This document shows positions 1 to 8,429 of a DNA stretch of 64,000 nt, piece after piece. The position numbers and the translations under genes were made by a program. The notes below the pieces were generated by a model that was given only the letters and a program-made list of their open reading frames with translations, searched no databases and was not told where the DNA came from. The stretch comes from Rhodococcus erythropolis NBRC 15567. GTDB lineage: Bacteria; Actinomycetota; Actinomycetes; Mycobacteriales; Mycobacteriaceae. The stretch covers positions 1 to 64,000 of the forward strand of contig NZ_BCRM01000009.1 of NCBI RefSeq assembly GCF_001552595.1, written 5' to 3'. The stretch's first letter is position 1. Each line of letters begins with the position of its first letter.

Positions 1-1055
1 TTGCGGTGTTCCGAGCTCCCTCTACCGAAGCTGAACTACTTGTCGCAAGCGTCTTTTCGGAGATTCTCGGTGTCGAGGAAATCGGGGCGGACGATAGCTT
101 CTTCGAGTTGGGTGGCAACTCATTGGTCGCAGCGAGGGTTGCAGCTCGGCTGAGCGCAGCAGTTTCCGTGGAGGTCCCACTGCGACTCATCTTCGCGACT
201 TCGACGGTCAGCGAACTTGCAGAACGGATTGCGCTCGGAATTCGGGTGGGCTTCGATGCGAAAACCGATGATGCACTACGAACGCTTCTGCCGCTGAGAA
301 CGACAGGGAGCGATGTGCCGTTGTTCTGTGTTCATCCACTCGTTGGACTGGCGTGGCCTTTTGCACCGTTGGCGGCAGTTGTGGACCGTTCGATTCCGCT
401 CTATGGGTTGCAGAGCCCAGTTCTGACTGATGAGGCATTCCAGGGACGATCCCTTGACGATTACGCAGATCGCTACGTGGACGAGATCACCCGGGTTCAG
501 CAGTCAGGCCCGTACCGAATTCTCGGTTGGTCGCTCGGCGCGATCATCGCTCAAGCGGTTGCGGCGAAGATGGAGGAGCGAGGCGAGATCGTTGAGGCGT
601 TGATCTTGCTGGACGGTTCGCCGGAGACACGCGACGAATCAGAGCATGCTGTCCAGGTGCGCGCTGAGTTGGCTGCAATAGGGATTGTCTTCGGCGAGAA
701 CGAAAGTCTCGATGAATTGTCGGTCGAGAGGTCAGCAGAGATCTTGGCGGCTGTCGACGGAGAGAGAATCGGACTCGATGCGTCTGCGATCAAACGGTTG
801 CTCACAAGCATTGCGATTTCGGCGAAGCTGATCAACGCCCATCGGCCGCAGTCGTTCAGGGGGCCGATCACTTTCGTGAGTTCGTTGGATCGTTCGGGCG
901 CAAAGCAAGCCGACAAGGTTTGGGGTCCGTACGCGCACGGAGGACTGACGGATGAATTGGTCGACGTTCACCACCTGGAAATGATGTCTCCTGAAGGCGT
1001 TCGCGCTATCGGGCTGATTATTGAGCGTGTGTTGCGCGGTGGCGCCGCTGATTGA
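1..1055 (+). CDS. Non-ribosomal peptide synthetase, C-terminal fragment (carrier + thioesterase)
   Basis: The frame is open to the left edge, so this is the 3' end of a larger gene; the GTG at 6 is only the first possible start inside the window. Two domains are visible. A phosphopantetheine carrier domain has the LGGNSL motif (Ser about residue 39 from that GTG). It is followed by a type I thioesterase with the GWSLG nucleophile motif (Ser about 176) and a His pair near 322 that fits the catalytic His. A carrier-thioesterase end means this is the terminal module, releasing the peptide by hydrolysis or cyclisation. A hairpin terminator follows. The adenylation domain is outside the window, so the substrate cannot be read. 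Confidence 0.93.
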   Translation, partial: AVFRAPSTEAELLVASVFSEILGVEEIGADDSFFELGGNSLVAARVAARLSAAVSVEVPLRLIFATSTVSELAERIALGIRVGFDAKTDDALRTLLPLRTTGSDVPLFCVHPLVGLAWPFAPLAAVVDRSIPLYGLQSPVLTDEAFQGRSLDDYADRYVDEITRVQQSGPYRILGWSLGAIIAQAVAAKMEERGEIVEALILLDGSPETRDESEHAVQVRAELAAIGIVFGENESLDELSVERSAEILAAVDGERIGLDASAIKRLLTSIAISAKLINAHRPQSFRGPITFVSSLDRSGAKQADKVWGPYAHGGLTDELVDVHHLEMMSPEGVRAIGLIIERVLRGGAAD

Positions 1056-1065
1056 TCAGCCGGCG

Positions 1066-1105
1066 CATACGAGCCTGGTCGGGCGATGGCCAGGCTCGTA
1101 TGTTT
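1066..1105. terminator. Hairpin terminator after the NRPS gene
   Basis: A perfect 13-bp stem (CATACGAGCCTGG paired with its complement, loop of 11) is followed by TTT. It lies 11 bases after the NRPS stop and between convergent genes, so it could serve both strands. The remaining bases up to the lipase stop hold nothing I recognise. Confidence 0.8.
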
Positions 1106-1227
1106 CGCTCTTCCCGACTGGCCGTGTAGGAGGTCATGTTCGCCCGTGACAGCACACGCTTGTCGATCGGAGGTTGTCGAGTGTGCGATTTCAACTTCTG
1201 CGGCGACCTTCGCGACGTCTGAGTCAG

Positions 1228-2148
1228 CTATGCGCAGGGGATCGGCGTGAATTCCGGATCGAGCGCGGATTTTACGAGGTCCAACGAATGCGCATCACGG
1301 ACCAGACCCGCATGCGAGGCAGTGTTGCCTGGGCAGCCATCCTGGACCCAGATGTTGTTGACAACAGAATTGGGGCCTGCGGTAAGGAACGAAGCTTCCG
1401 GAGGGGTTGAAATCTGGTCGTGAGCGGTCGCGATCACGGTATACGTAACTCCCGGTTGGGTTTCCGAGCCCGCATTGAGCTCAGCCAACAGTGGTGTCCC
1501 TTGAAGTTGTTGAACACCAGCTGGTCCCCAGATCGCCTGAACCAAGAGGTCTCCGGGAAGTCCCATATCTGACAGTTGTTTAGCGTTCGCTTGCAAGCCG
1601 CCGAAGGTCGTGCCGTGGTTGGTAGCGCCGAGGGTGACCAGAGAATGGACGGCGTTTTTCGACGGATCTTCCGGAGTCGAACCACCGTCGAACTTCAGGT
1701 ACTGGCGAGCGACGACTCCCCCTTGGGAGTGGCCTACGAGATCCACCTGGCTTGCACCCGTAGAACGGCGAACTGAATCAACGAAGGTTGCAAGCTCTTT
1801 CGCTGAAGTCGCAATGTCCCTGATACCCCATTGGAGAGCATTGGGATTGAAGATTTCCCGTGCGCCTCCATAATTGAGTGCAAATACGCAATAGCCGAGA
1901 TCAGCAAGTTGCGGGGAAAGTTCAGCCCATGTATCAACCATGTTCGCGGTTGTTCCGTGGATGAGAACTACCGGACGAGGATGCTCGGCGCTCGGAACGC
2001 AATTCCAGTTGTTCGAACCGGCCGGCGATGGACCCATAGTGGCGAAACCGGGGCTGGGCTCATGATCATCCGCTAGGGCGCTGACGGAGGTGCCTGACAG
2101 CAGGAAGCAAGTTCCCAGTACGACCAGCATGATCCGAATGAACCGCAC
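1228..2148 (-). CDS. Secreted lipase/esterase, alpha/beta-hydrolase (lipase class 2-like)
   Basis: The 306-residue protein begins with a signal peptide (basic MRFIR, hydrophobic core, likely cleavage after about residue 25, SALA-DD). The mature part has an oxyanion-hole segment VLIHGTT near residue 62 and the nucleophile elbow GHSQGG (Ser 141), as in actinobacterial secreted triacylglycerol lipases of the LipA/EstA type. It probably hydrolyses acyl esters outside the cell. It lies downstream of the mycolyltransferase-like gene on the same strand, with a terminator between them, so the two may be transcribed separately. The substrate is unknown. Confidence 0.85.
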   Translation of the reverse strand: MRFIRIMLVVLGTCFLLSGTSVSALADDHEPSPGFATMGPSPAGSNNWNCVPSAEHPRPVVLIHGTTANMVDTWAELSPQLADLGYCVFALNYGGAREIFNPNALQWGIRDIATSAKELATFVDSVRRSTGASQVDLVGHSQGGVVARQYLKFDGGSTPEDPSKNAVHSLVTLGATNHGTTFGGLQANAKQLSDMGLPGDLLVQAIWGPAGVQQLQGTPLLAELNAGSETQPGVTYTVIATAHDQISTPPEASFLTAGPNSVVNNIWVQDGCPGNTASHAGLVRDAHSLDLVKSALDPEFTPIPCA

Positions 2149-2176
2149 CGCTACATTCCTCCCATGATGCTAAACG

Positions 2177-2212
2177 GTGCCTCGCGCTGGAGTTGAAGCC
2201 AGCACGAGGCAC
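2177..2212 (-). terminator. Hairpin terminator after the mycolyltransferase-like gene
   Basis: GTGCCTCG-c-GCTGG pairs with CCAGC-a-CGAGGCAC across an 8-base loop: 13 base pairs with one opposed mismatch. It starts six bases beyond the stop of the 2218-3276 gene on the minus strand. There is no long T tract. Confidence 0.65.
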
Positions 2213-2217
2213 TTGAA

Positions 2218-3276
2218 TCAGACGCCCAGAGACTGTGCGATGAATGGCCAGGACTTGTGTAGATCGTCCTGCCAGTAGCCCCATGAATGGGTACCTGTTG
2301 GACGGAAATCCACTACTGCCGGAATATTCAGTTCGAAGAGCCGCTTCGCCATGTTGGAGGTACACAGATTGGTTGCAAGCTCGATCGGGCTGCCGACAAC
2401 GATCTGGTCGAACATCGCAGCGCGACCGTCCTGGATGCGCGGATTTGCAGGGGTGTCATTGGGGAAACCGGGGAGCCCGCTGCCGGTGCTCATGTAAATC
2501 TGTGTGCCACGCAGCTTCTCAGCGTTCACAAGCGGGTCGTGTTCCCGCCAACCGGGGCCGTCGAACGGACCCCACATGTTCTGTACGTCGTCAACGCCGC
2601 CGATCCACTCCGTGGTGGTCTTGACGAACTGCTGGCCAAGCGGATCGCTGGTCTGGGCACATCCGCTGAATGCGGCAACGGAGTTGTAAAAGCCTGGGTA
2701 CTCAATCGCCAGGTTGAGCACAGAAGTGCCCGACATCGAGATTGCGGCAATGGACTGTTCGCCATTGCTGCCAAGTTGCTTGTTCAGCAACGGAGGGAGC
2801 TCCTTACCCAGAAAAGTGCTCCACATGTTCTTACCAAGTTTCGGGTCTTCCTTCTCCCAGTCGGTGTAGTACGACAGGCGGCCACCAACTGGCGTCGCGA
2901 CGTTGACGTTCTTGTCCTGGAAGAAGTCGACGACGTCGGTCTGGTACTCCCAAGTAGCCGAATCTTGTCCACCACCGGCGCCGTTGAGCAGGTACAGGAT
3001 GGGACGGGGTGCGGAGTCATCGGCAGGAGTGATGACCTGAATTGGAACAACGCGGTCCATCGACGCCGCGTATACATTCACGATCTTTTGGCGATCGTTC
3101 ACTTGCTCGACTGAGACGACGTAAGAACCACTCGTGACGGACTCCACCGAATCTCCGCCGCCCTGGTGAGCGACAGGTGACGCAGTTGCGATACCGGCCG
3201 GAACCAGAGCGCACACCATCGTCACCGCGGCGACACCGGTAGCGCGCCTCCACATGGACTGCCTTGTACGCGTCAA
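2218..3276 (-). CDS. Secreted mycolyltransferase-like esterase (antigen 85 family)
   Basis: The protein has 352 residues. A signal peptide covers about the first 32 residues (basic start, hydrophobic stretch, ATA-SP). The rest is an esterase-D/antigen-85 fold. The nucleophile is in AISMSG (Ser 180), corresponding to the LSMA serine of Ag85, and the catalytic His fits GTHSWGYW near the C-terminus. Family members transfer mycolic acids to trehalose and arabinogalactan outside the membrane, so this is likely a cell-envelope enzyme. The start used is TTG at 3276, with GAGAGG about 8 bases upstream; an ATG at 3255 is possible. Activity as a true mycolyltransferase rather than a simple esterase is inferred. 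Confidence 0.85.
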   Translation of the reverse strand: MTRTRQSMWRRATGVAAVTMVCALVPAGIATASPVAHQGGGDSVESVTSGSYVVSVEQVNDRQKIVNVYAASMDRVVPIQVITPADDSAPRPILYLLNGAGGGQDSATWEYQTDVVDFFQDKNVNVATPVGGRLSYYTDWEKEDPKLGKNMWSTFLGKELPPLLNKQLGSNGEQSIAAISMSGTSVLNLAIEYPGFYNSVAAFSGCAQTSDPLGQQFVKTTTEWIGGVDDVQNMWGPFDGPGWREHDPLVNAEKLRGTQIYMSTGSGLPGFPNDTPANPRIQDGRAAMFDQIVVGSPIELATNLCTSNMAKRLFELNIPAVVDFRPTGTHSWGYWQDDLHKSWPFIAQSLGV

Positions 3277-3373
3277 GTTAGATACCTCTCGTTGCGTGGC
3301 ACGGGTACATCGATGCTCATCCCTGGTGCCACTTGTTTCTCGAATTGTGAAGTCGGTTTGCGGTCTGTATTCG

Positions 3374-4234
3374 TTACGACATCGCCGCGGCGCGTCGGTA
3401 TCCCCGAATCGCTGGGTAGACGAAGACGAGAATCATGCCGAAGGACCAGAGCAGCGTCTTGACGAGGGGTTCCGCCACAGGACCCCCTAGCGACAGCCCT
3501 CTCATCGTGTCGATCGCGACGGACATCGGTTGCTCTGCCACCACCGGTTGAAGCCACTTCGGGTAGGCCATCACAGGGACGAAGCCGGAATTGAAGAACA
3601 TCAACAGTGTGCACGAGATGGATACGATTTCGACGAGCGGCAAGTTGTCGGAAACCGTGGCCAGGGCCGTCACCATCATGGCAAAACCGACGCCGAAAAT
3701 GACGGGCAACGCCAAGATCGCAAAGGCCGCGAGCGGGCCCTGATTGAATCGGAACCCCAACAGGTAGCCGACGCCGAGAATCACGATTGACGTGAGGAGA
3801 ACTCGGACTGCTTCTGCGATCATGCGTCCGACGAGGCCAGAGGCGCGGTGCGCAGGCAACGTCCAGAATCGACTCAGTAGTCCGGACGCGCGTTCACCTT
3901 TGAGACCGACCGCACTTGCAATCGACCCGAACATTGCGCCGACGAGGATGATCAGTGGAACGGTCCCGAAAATACTCGACTGGCCGGTTGCTGCCGTAAT
4001 CGAATTGCCCAATACGACCCGGAACATCAGCAGCATGAATGCTGGGTAAATGAGGGCCTGAATAGCGGTCGATGGATCGCGCAGCCAGGTGAGCAACAGG
4101 CGTTTGGCCTGAATTCCACTGTGAACGACCAGCGCCTTGAACGAGTTCTCGGGGAGCGCATTGTCTGGGTAAGGGAAGTTGAACCCCTCGACCGGGCGGA
4201 CTACAGCCATGAATCGATCTGTCGGCTCGCTCAT
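3374..4234 (-). CDS. ABC-2 type transporter permease (DrrB/DrrC-like)
   Basis: A 286-residue integral membrane protein with about six hydrophobic segments and the ABC-2 arrangement seen in daunorubicin or PDIM exporters. It is the last gene of a three-gene operon and its ATG overlaps the TGA of the preceding permease (ATGA). With its partner it would form the heterodimeric channel driven by the ATPase at 5091-6062. The cargo is unknown; neighbouring NRPS and N-oxygenase genes suggest a lipophilic secondary metabolite, but this is inference. Confidence 0.88.
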   Translation of the reverse strand: MSEPTDRFMAVVRPVEGFNFPYPDNALPENSFKALVVHSGIQAKRLLLTWLRDPSTAIQALIYPAFMLLMFRVVLGNSITAATGQSSIFGTVPLIILVGAMFGSIASAVGLKGERASGLLSRFWTLPAHRASGLVGRMIAEAVRVLLTSIVILGVGYLLGFRFNQGPLAAFAILALPVIFGVGFAMMVTALATVSDNLPLVEIVSISCTLLMFFNSGFVPVMAYPKWLQPVVAEQPMSVAIDTMRGLSLGGPVAEPLVKTLLWSFGMILVFVYPAIRGYRRAAAMS

Positions 4235-5094
4235 GACCGCCTCATACTTGCCCAGAACGCGAGTGGCGCGAACACGACGATCAAGCCGATAGTCCAGGCA
4301 ACGACGGGAAAGAGGACGCTCCAGGTGACCCCGCCTTGCGCAAGATCACGCATGGCGAATGAAAACTGCGATACCGGTTGATTGCGTACAAACGGCCGAA
4401 TCCATTCGGGAAAGCCAGTCTCGGGCGCAAAACCGCAGGACAACATCCCCAGAATCAACTGTGGCAATGTCAGCGCTTGACTGGTGGCCTGCGGGCTCTT
4501 CGACAGTGAGCCGATCGCATCACCGGCGAAGGACAAGCAGGTGCTGAACGCCAAGGCGACCGCGCAAAACAGGATGGCCTGTCCGATTCCTGCTGAGAAT
4601 CGAAAACCGATCAAGTGGCCGAACGCCAATGCGGCAGCAAGCGAGACTGTTGATCTGACGAACCCACTGGATTGACGGGACAGCAGCGGAATCGGGCCGA
4701 CGACGGGCATGGTTTTCATCCGGTTGCTGAATCCGGTGATTGATTCGGTTGACGACATCTGAGCAGCCGAGATCGATGTGAATGCCATGGCTTGCAGCAC
4801 GATGATCGGCATCAAGAACTGCGCGTAGTTGATCCCTTGAAGTTGCATGACGAACTTCAGAGGAAGGTAGAACCCGATCGTGAAAATCAGCGGTGCGATG
4901 ACTGCAACGAGCAGTTCATAGCGCTTCACCATCGATTTGACGGTGCGTGCCGTCAACACCCACCACTGATTGATCGCTGACGGATGTGGTCGGCGGTGCT
5001 TGCCAACGCTCAAGGCGTCAGGGACTGCAATCTTGCTGCGCGTGTCTCCACGGACAGCCACCTGATCGACCCCGAATTTGGTTGTTGTCGTCAC
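4231..5094 (-). CDS. ABC-2 type transporter permease (DrrB/DrrC-like)
   Basis: This 287-residue protein has a cytoplasmic N-terminus of about 45 residues followed by about six hydrophobic segments, typical of an ABC-2 permease. The GTG start overlaps the ATPase stop (GTGA) and the 3' end overlaps the next permease, indicating translational coupling of all three exporter genes. It resembles the other permease in plan but is clearly divergent in sequence, so the two are probably distinct half-channels. Confidence 0.88.
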   Translation of the reverse strand: MTTTTKFGVDQVAVRGDTRSKIAVPDALSVGKHRRPHPSAINQWWVLTARTVKSMVKRYELLVAVIAPLIFTIGFYLPLKFVMQLQGINYAQFLMPIIVLQAMAFTSISAAQMSSTESITGFSNRMKTMPVVGPIPLLSRQSSGFVRSTVSLAAALAFGHLIGFRFSAGIGQAILFCAVALAFSTCLSFAGDAIGSLSKSPQATSQALTLPQLILGMLSCGFAPETGFPEWIRPFVRNQPVSQFSFAMRDLAQGGVTWSVLFPVVAWTIGLIVVFAPLAFWASMRRS

Positions 5095-6062
5095 TTTGTC
5101 CCACTTACATGCTGCTCGCCAGTGAGTGCGAGGAAGACATCATCGAGTGACGGGCGGCGAAGTGCGATGTCGGCAAGCGGTATCCGAGCATGATCGAGAC
5201 GGCGCAGTGCTTCAGAGAGCGTTCCGGCGCCGACGGGCGCGGGGATAGCGATTCGGCCGCTCTCTTGTGCCAGGTCGAAGCGGAAGTCTCGGGGCACCAG
5301 ATTTCCTAGAGCGTGGACCGCGTGGGCCAACTGCTTGAGGTCTGAAGGCACGATCTCGCAAAAGCTCGCGCCAGTCCGAGCCTTCAGTTGATCAGCAGTC
5401 CCCTCAGCGATCACCGCGCCTTTGTCGATGACGATGATGTTGTCGCTCAGGAGATCCGCTTCCTCGAGATACTGGGTGGTCAGGAGCACCGTGATGCCCT
5501 GCTCCTTCAAAGATTGAACCAGTGACCAGACACTCTGACGGCTTCGCGGATCGAGGCCGGTCGTCGGTTCATCGAGGAAAACCACCTCGGGGCGAACGAC
5601 GAGCCCACAGGCGATGTCGATTCGTCGACGCATACCTCCCGAATAGTTCCGGACAACGCGAGATCCTGCCTCGACGAGGTCGAACTGCGAGAGTAAATCG
5701 GCGGCGCGTACCTTGGCCGACATCCTGTCGAGTCCCATCAAGCGGCCGAACAGTTCGATGTTCTCGCGGCCGGTGAGAGAATCGTCCAGGGCGGCGAACT
5801 GCCCGGTCATCATGATGGAGCGTCGAACCTCTGGAGCGTTGCGCACGACGTCGTAGCCGGCCACCATCGCGCGTCCACTGGTGGGACGAATGAGCGTGGA
5901 GAGGACCTTCACCGTCGTTGTCTTGCCTGCGCCGTTGGGACCTAAGATGCCGAGCACTGTCCCACGTGGGGCGGTGAAGTTGATCCCTCGCAGCGCGTGC
6001 ACGTTCTTGAAGGACTTGTGTACGTCCTCCACTAGTACCGCTGCGTCCGTGGAAAAGGGCAT
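5091..6062 (-). CDS. ABC transporter ATP-binding protein (DrrA-like)
   Basis: ATPase subunit of the exporter. From the N-terminus it has Walker A (GPNGAGKTT), the ABC signature YSGGMRRR, Walker B with FLDEPTTGLD, and the switch region LLTTQYLEEAD. The C-terminal extension is typical of DrrA-type drug or lipid exporters. I place the start at ATG 6062 (323 residues) because GGAG lies five bases upstream and the N-terminus then matches the family; a GTG at 6116 would add 18 Arg/Ser-rich residues. It heads the operon, divergent from the glycosyltransferase. Confidence 0.92.
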   Translation of the reverse strand: MPFSTDAAVLVEDVHKSFKNVHALRGINFTAPRGTVLGILGPNGAGKTTTVKVLSTLIRPTSGRAMVAGYDVVRNAPEVRRSIMMTGQFAALDDSLTGRENIELFGRLMGLDRMSAKVRAADLLSQFDLVEAGSRVVRNYSGGMRRRIDIACGLVVRPEVVFLDEPTTGLDPRSRQSVWSLVQSLKEQGITVLLTTQYLEEADLLSDNIIVIDKGAVIAEGTADQLKARTGASFCEIVPSDLKQLAHAVHALGNLVPRDFRFDLAQESGRIAIPAPVGAGTLSEALRRLDHARIPLADIALRRPSLDDVFLALTGEQHVSGTK

Positions 6063-6116
6063 CAACACTCCGCTGTCTGCATTGTCGGAACGGGCACGCG
6101 CTCCCGACGGGCGCAC

Positions 6117-6466
6117 AGATGCCTTCTGTCTTCTATCCGTGATCTCCGCTCAGATGTTACCGGAGGGTCAAACCGACACTCGGGCAATCGGACGCGTGAG
6201 AGGGGGTATTTGGCTCCTGCCAGCAACTCTCACCTTCGATTTCACCTTGTGGCAAGAATCACAAATATTCTTTGTAACGTAAAGATCTCCTCTAATTGAA
6301 CGAATGACCAAATGGATTTTCAACGCATCTGCGCAGGTGGGTATTCGGTTGCGCGGACCGGAGGTCTTTGATTTGACCGGTGACGAAAGTCCCCCGATTC
6401 CTTCCGGTTGGTCCTCTGGGCCCGCTGCTCAATGTCTTGTGGGGAGATTCGCGATACCGTTGGGAA
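6117..6466. other. Divergent intergenic region, AT-richer
   Basis: About 350-400 bases between the exporter ATPase and the glycosyltransferase. Around 6240-6310 the base composition drops to roughly half AT, unlike most of the window. The region must hold promoters for both directions, but I see no hexamer pair good enough to call. No gene is supported here. Confidence 0.5.
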
Positions 6467-7324
6467 ATGGCGAACGCGACGTTGTCGGTGGTTGTTCCGG
6501 CTTTTAATGAATCTGAATACATCGAAACGTGCATCGAAGCGCTCATTGCTCAAGGTGAATATGTCGACGAAATCATCGTCGTTGACAATAATTCCTCGGA
6601 CAACACTTCCGAGTTGATCAAGAAGTATCAAAGTAGTTGTCCCAAGGTTCGGCTTCTCAAAGAATCCCGACCCGGGGTGGTGCATGCGAGAAACAAAGGG
6701 TTTGACGCGGCTAGTGGAGAAATTATCGGACGTATCGACGCGGATACGATCGTGGGGGAAAACTGGGCCGTTGCGGTTCACGAATTCTTCGAGCGTCGCG
6801 ACGATTTCTCGGGCGTAACTGGCCTGACTTACCTTTATGAATCTCCGATCGCCGGCCTTCAGCGCCGATGGACGAATTGGCGACTCGGTCGCGGGGCCCA
6901 GGGGGCGGTTCGGCCCGTTGTTGCAGTTCCAGGCAGTAACATGGCGATGCGTCGGTCGGCTTGGTTGGCCGTTAGGGATGCGGTCAGCGATCGAACCGAC
7001 ATTCACGAGGATATCGATCTATCCCTCTGCATGGCGCATGTTCGTTGCGCAGTGGGGCAGATCTCGAGCATGGCCGCAAAGGTTTCGGGTAGGCGTGGAG
7101 TTAGTTCGCCGCGCGTGTATGCACGATATAATCGAGCATCGAAGAAAACCCTCGAGCATCATGGTGTATCGAATTGGAAGTTAACATTCTTGATCGCAGC
7201 GGACAGTATTCTGCATGCAATCTTGTGGCCTCTTTATCGAATGTATGACAAGAATTCCGGACAACTCTCTTCTCGGGTCTTGGGTCGGAGGCAGCGGGCG
7301 CGGGATCTTCCCGTCTTTTCTTGA
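6467..7324 (+). CDS. Family 2 glycosyltransferase
   Basis: A 285-residue GT-A fold enzyme. The N-terminus reads TLSVVVPAFNE, followed by IIVVDNNSSDNT and a DAD metal-binding motif (residues 91-93, in GRIDADT). These are the marks of GT2 sugar transferases using nucleotide sugars. A C-terminal hydrophobic stretch could associate with the membrane. The ATG at 6467 is chosen because the GT2 fold begins right there; an in-frame upstream start at 6380 would add 29 unlike residues. The gene is AT-richer than its neighbours and stands alone on the plus strand between minus-strand operons. Acceptor and sugar are unknown. Confidence 0.85.
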   Translation: MANATLSVVVPAFNESEYIETCIEALIAQGEYVDEIIVVDNNSSDNTSELIKKYQSSCPKVRLLKESRPGVVHARNKGFDAASGEIIGRIDADTIVGENWAVAVHEFFERRDDFSGVTGLTYLYESPIAGLQRRWTNWRLGRGAQGAVRPVVAVPGSNMAMRRSAWLAVRDAVSDRTDIHEDIDLSLCMAHVRCAVGQISSMAAKVSGRRGVSSPRVYARYNRASKKTLEHHGVSNWKLTFLIAADSILHAILWPLYRMYDKNSGQLSSRVLGRRQRARDLPVFS

Positions 7325-7445
7325 TAAATCCGTCCGGTATTTATTCGAGAATGCTCGTGTTTAGCTGAATAATCGGGAGTGCCCGATAATTGCGGACAAT
7401 TACTGGTTCGGGTTCGTTGCGAACTATTTCTTTTATTGCACGGGA

Positions 7446-8423
7446 TTAACTGGCAGAATATTTTTCTGCTGCGATTGTTACTTCCGGTGCAACTTGTAGC
7501 TTTTGGAGCAGGGACGTTATTCCACTGTAGTCCTGCACGAACAGTTCGTTGCGCGGTTCCAATGCGACATCATCGAGCATCTTCCGTCCTCCAGGTATGG
7601 CTTCAATTTCCATGATTGCTCGCCACGCGCCGAAGTCGGTCCCGCTGAACGCACGCATCGCGTCCTCGAAACCTTCCAATAAATAGCTGCGATCTCCACG
7701 ATCCAGGGAATCCCAGACCAACACGGCTAGTTCCCCGGCAATCGAGGCATGGCAGTACTCGTCGCGAGCGTGCAACCGAATCGTCGCGCGGTTGATCGAC
7801 TGCACGCCCGGGTCATCCGAGATCAGGTCGAGGTATGCGGTGATCGACACCTCGGCGACGGTCATGAACGCCAACTGTGTCAGGGCGATCTTGCGAGACC
7901 CCTCGGCTGCGTCGAGGGCTTGCGCCCGCGTGTGGACCGTCAGGACGTCTGGCAGTGCCTTGGCCGGAAGCGCCCAGCCCCTGCCTCGACGGGTCGCTGA
8001 ACTGGCATTGAAGTGCATGAGCGTGTGATATTGCTCGTCGACCATCGCCTGATTGACGGCCACTGCAGCCCAATCTCCGAGTCCGACGCCGAGTCGGTCT
8101 TCGGCGAGAACGTCGAAGCCGGGATTGACGACGTACTTCTCGATGTCCATGACGTTCTTGTTGAACGCGATCCATGCCCAGGCTTGCAGGCGTTGCTTCT
8201 GCTCGGGACTCAATGCCAGGTAGGTCGGATGCTCCGCGAATGGGAGAAGTGCTTCGGGGTAGTCGGACAACGACGAATCGAAGAGATCGTCCAGTTCCGG
8301 CTCCGCCTTCTTCACGGTTGCCCGGCGCGCCCAATTGCTCGCAAGCCGACTGACGATTGCACTCTCGACCGGATCCGAGGCGTCGTACTCGGGGAGGCTG
8401 GGCGGACTCACTCCAGGTCTCAT
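7446..8423 (-). CDS. AurF/CmlI-like diiron arylamine N-oxygenase
   Basis: A 325-residue protein related to p-aminobenzoate N-oxygenase AurF and the chloramphenicol enzyme CmlI, which oxidise an aryl amine to hydroxylamine and nitro groups. All seven expected iron ligands can be placed: Glu95, Glu130 and His133 (DEQYH), Glu191 (AEVS), His218, Glu222 and His225 (HARDEYCH). Their spacing matches the AurF set (101, 136, 139, 196, 223, 227, 230) to within one residue. It is the last gene of the operon and follows the dehydrogenase by six bases, so the likely substrate is p-aminophenylalanine, p-aminophenylpyruvate or a tethered derivative. Confidence 0.9.
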   Translation of the reverse strand: MRPGVSPPSLPEYDASDPVESAIVSRLASNWARRATVKKAEPELDDLFDSSLSDYPEALLPFAEHPTYLALSPEQKQRLQAWAWIAFNKNVMDIEKYVVNPGFDVLAEDRLGVGLGDWAAVAVNQAMVDEQYHTLMHFNASSATRRGRGWALPAKALPDVLTVHTRAQALDAAEGSRKIALTQLAFMTVAEVSITAYLDLISDDPGVQSINRATIRLHARDEYCHASIAGELAVLVWDSLDRGDRSYLLEGFEDAMRAFSGTDFGAWRAIMEIEAIPGGRKMLDDVALEPRNELFVQDYSGITSLLQKLQVAPEVTIAAEKYSAS

Positions 8424-8429
8424 CGTTCC

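Noticed and set aside
2287-3114. Long plus-strand ORF (275 codons) opposite the mycolyltransferase gene
   Set aside because: It is the antisense shadow of a clear secreted esterase gene; it shows no family motif and no ribosome-binding site.
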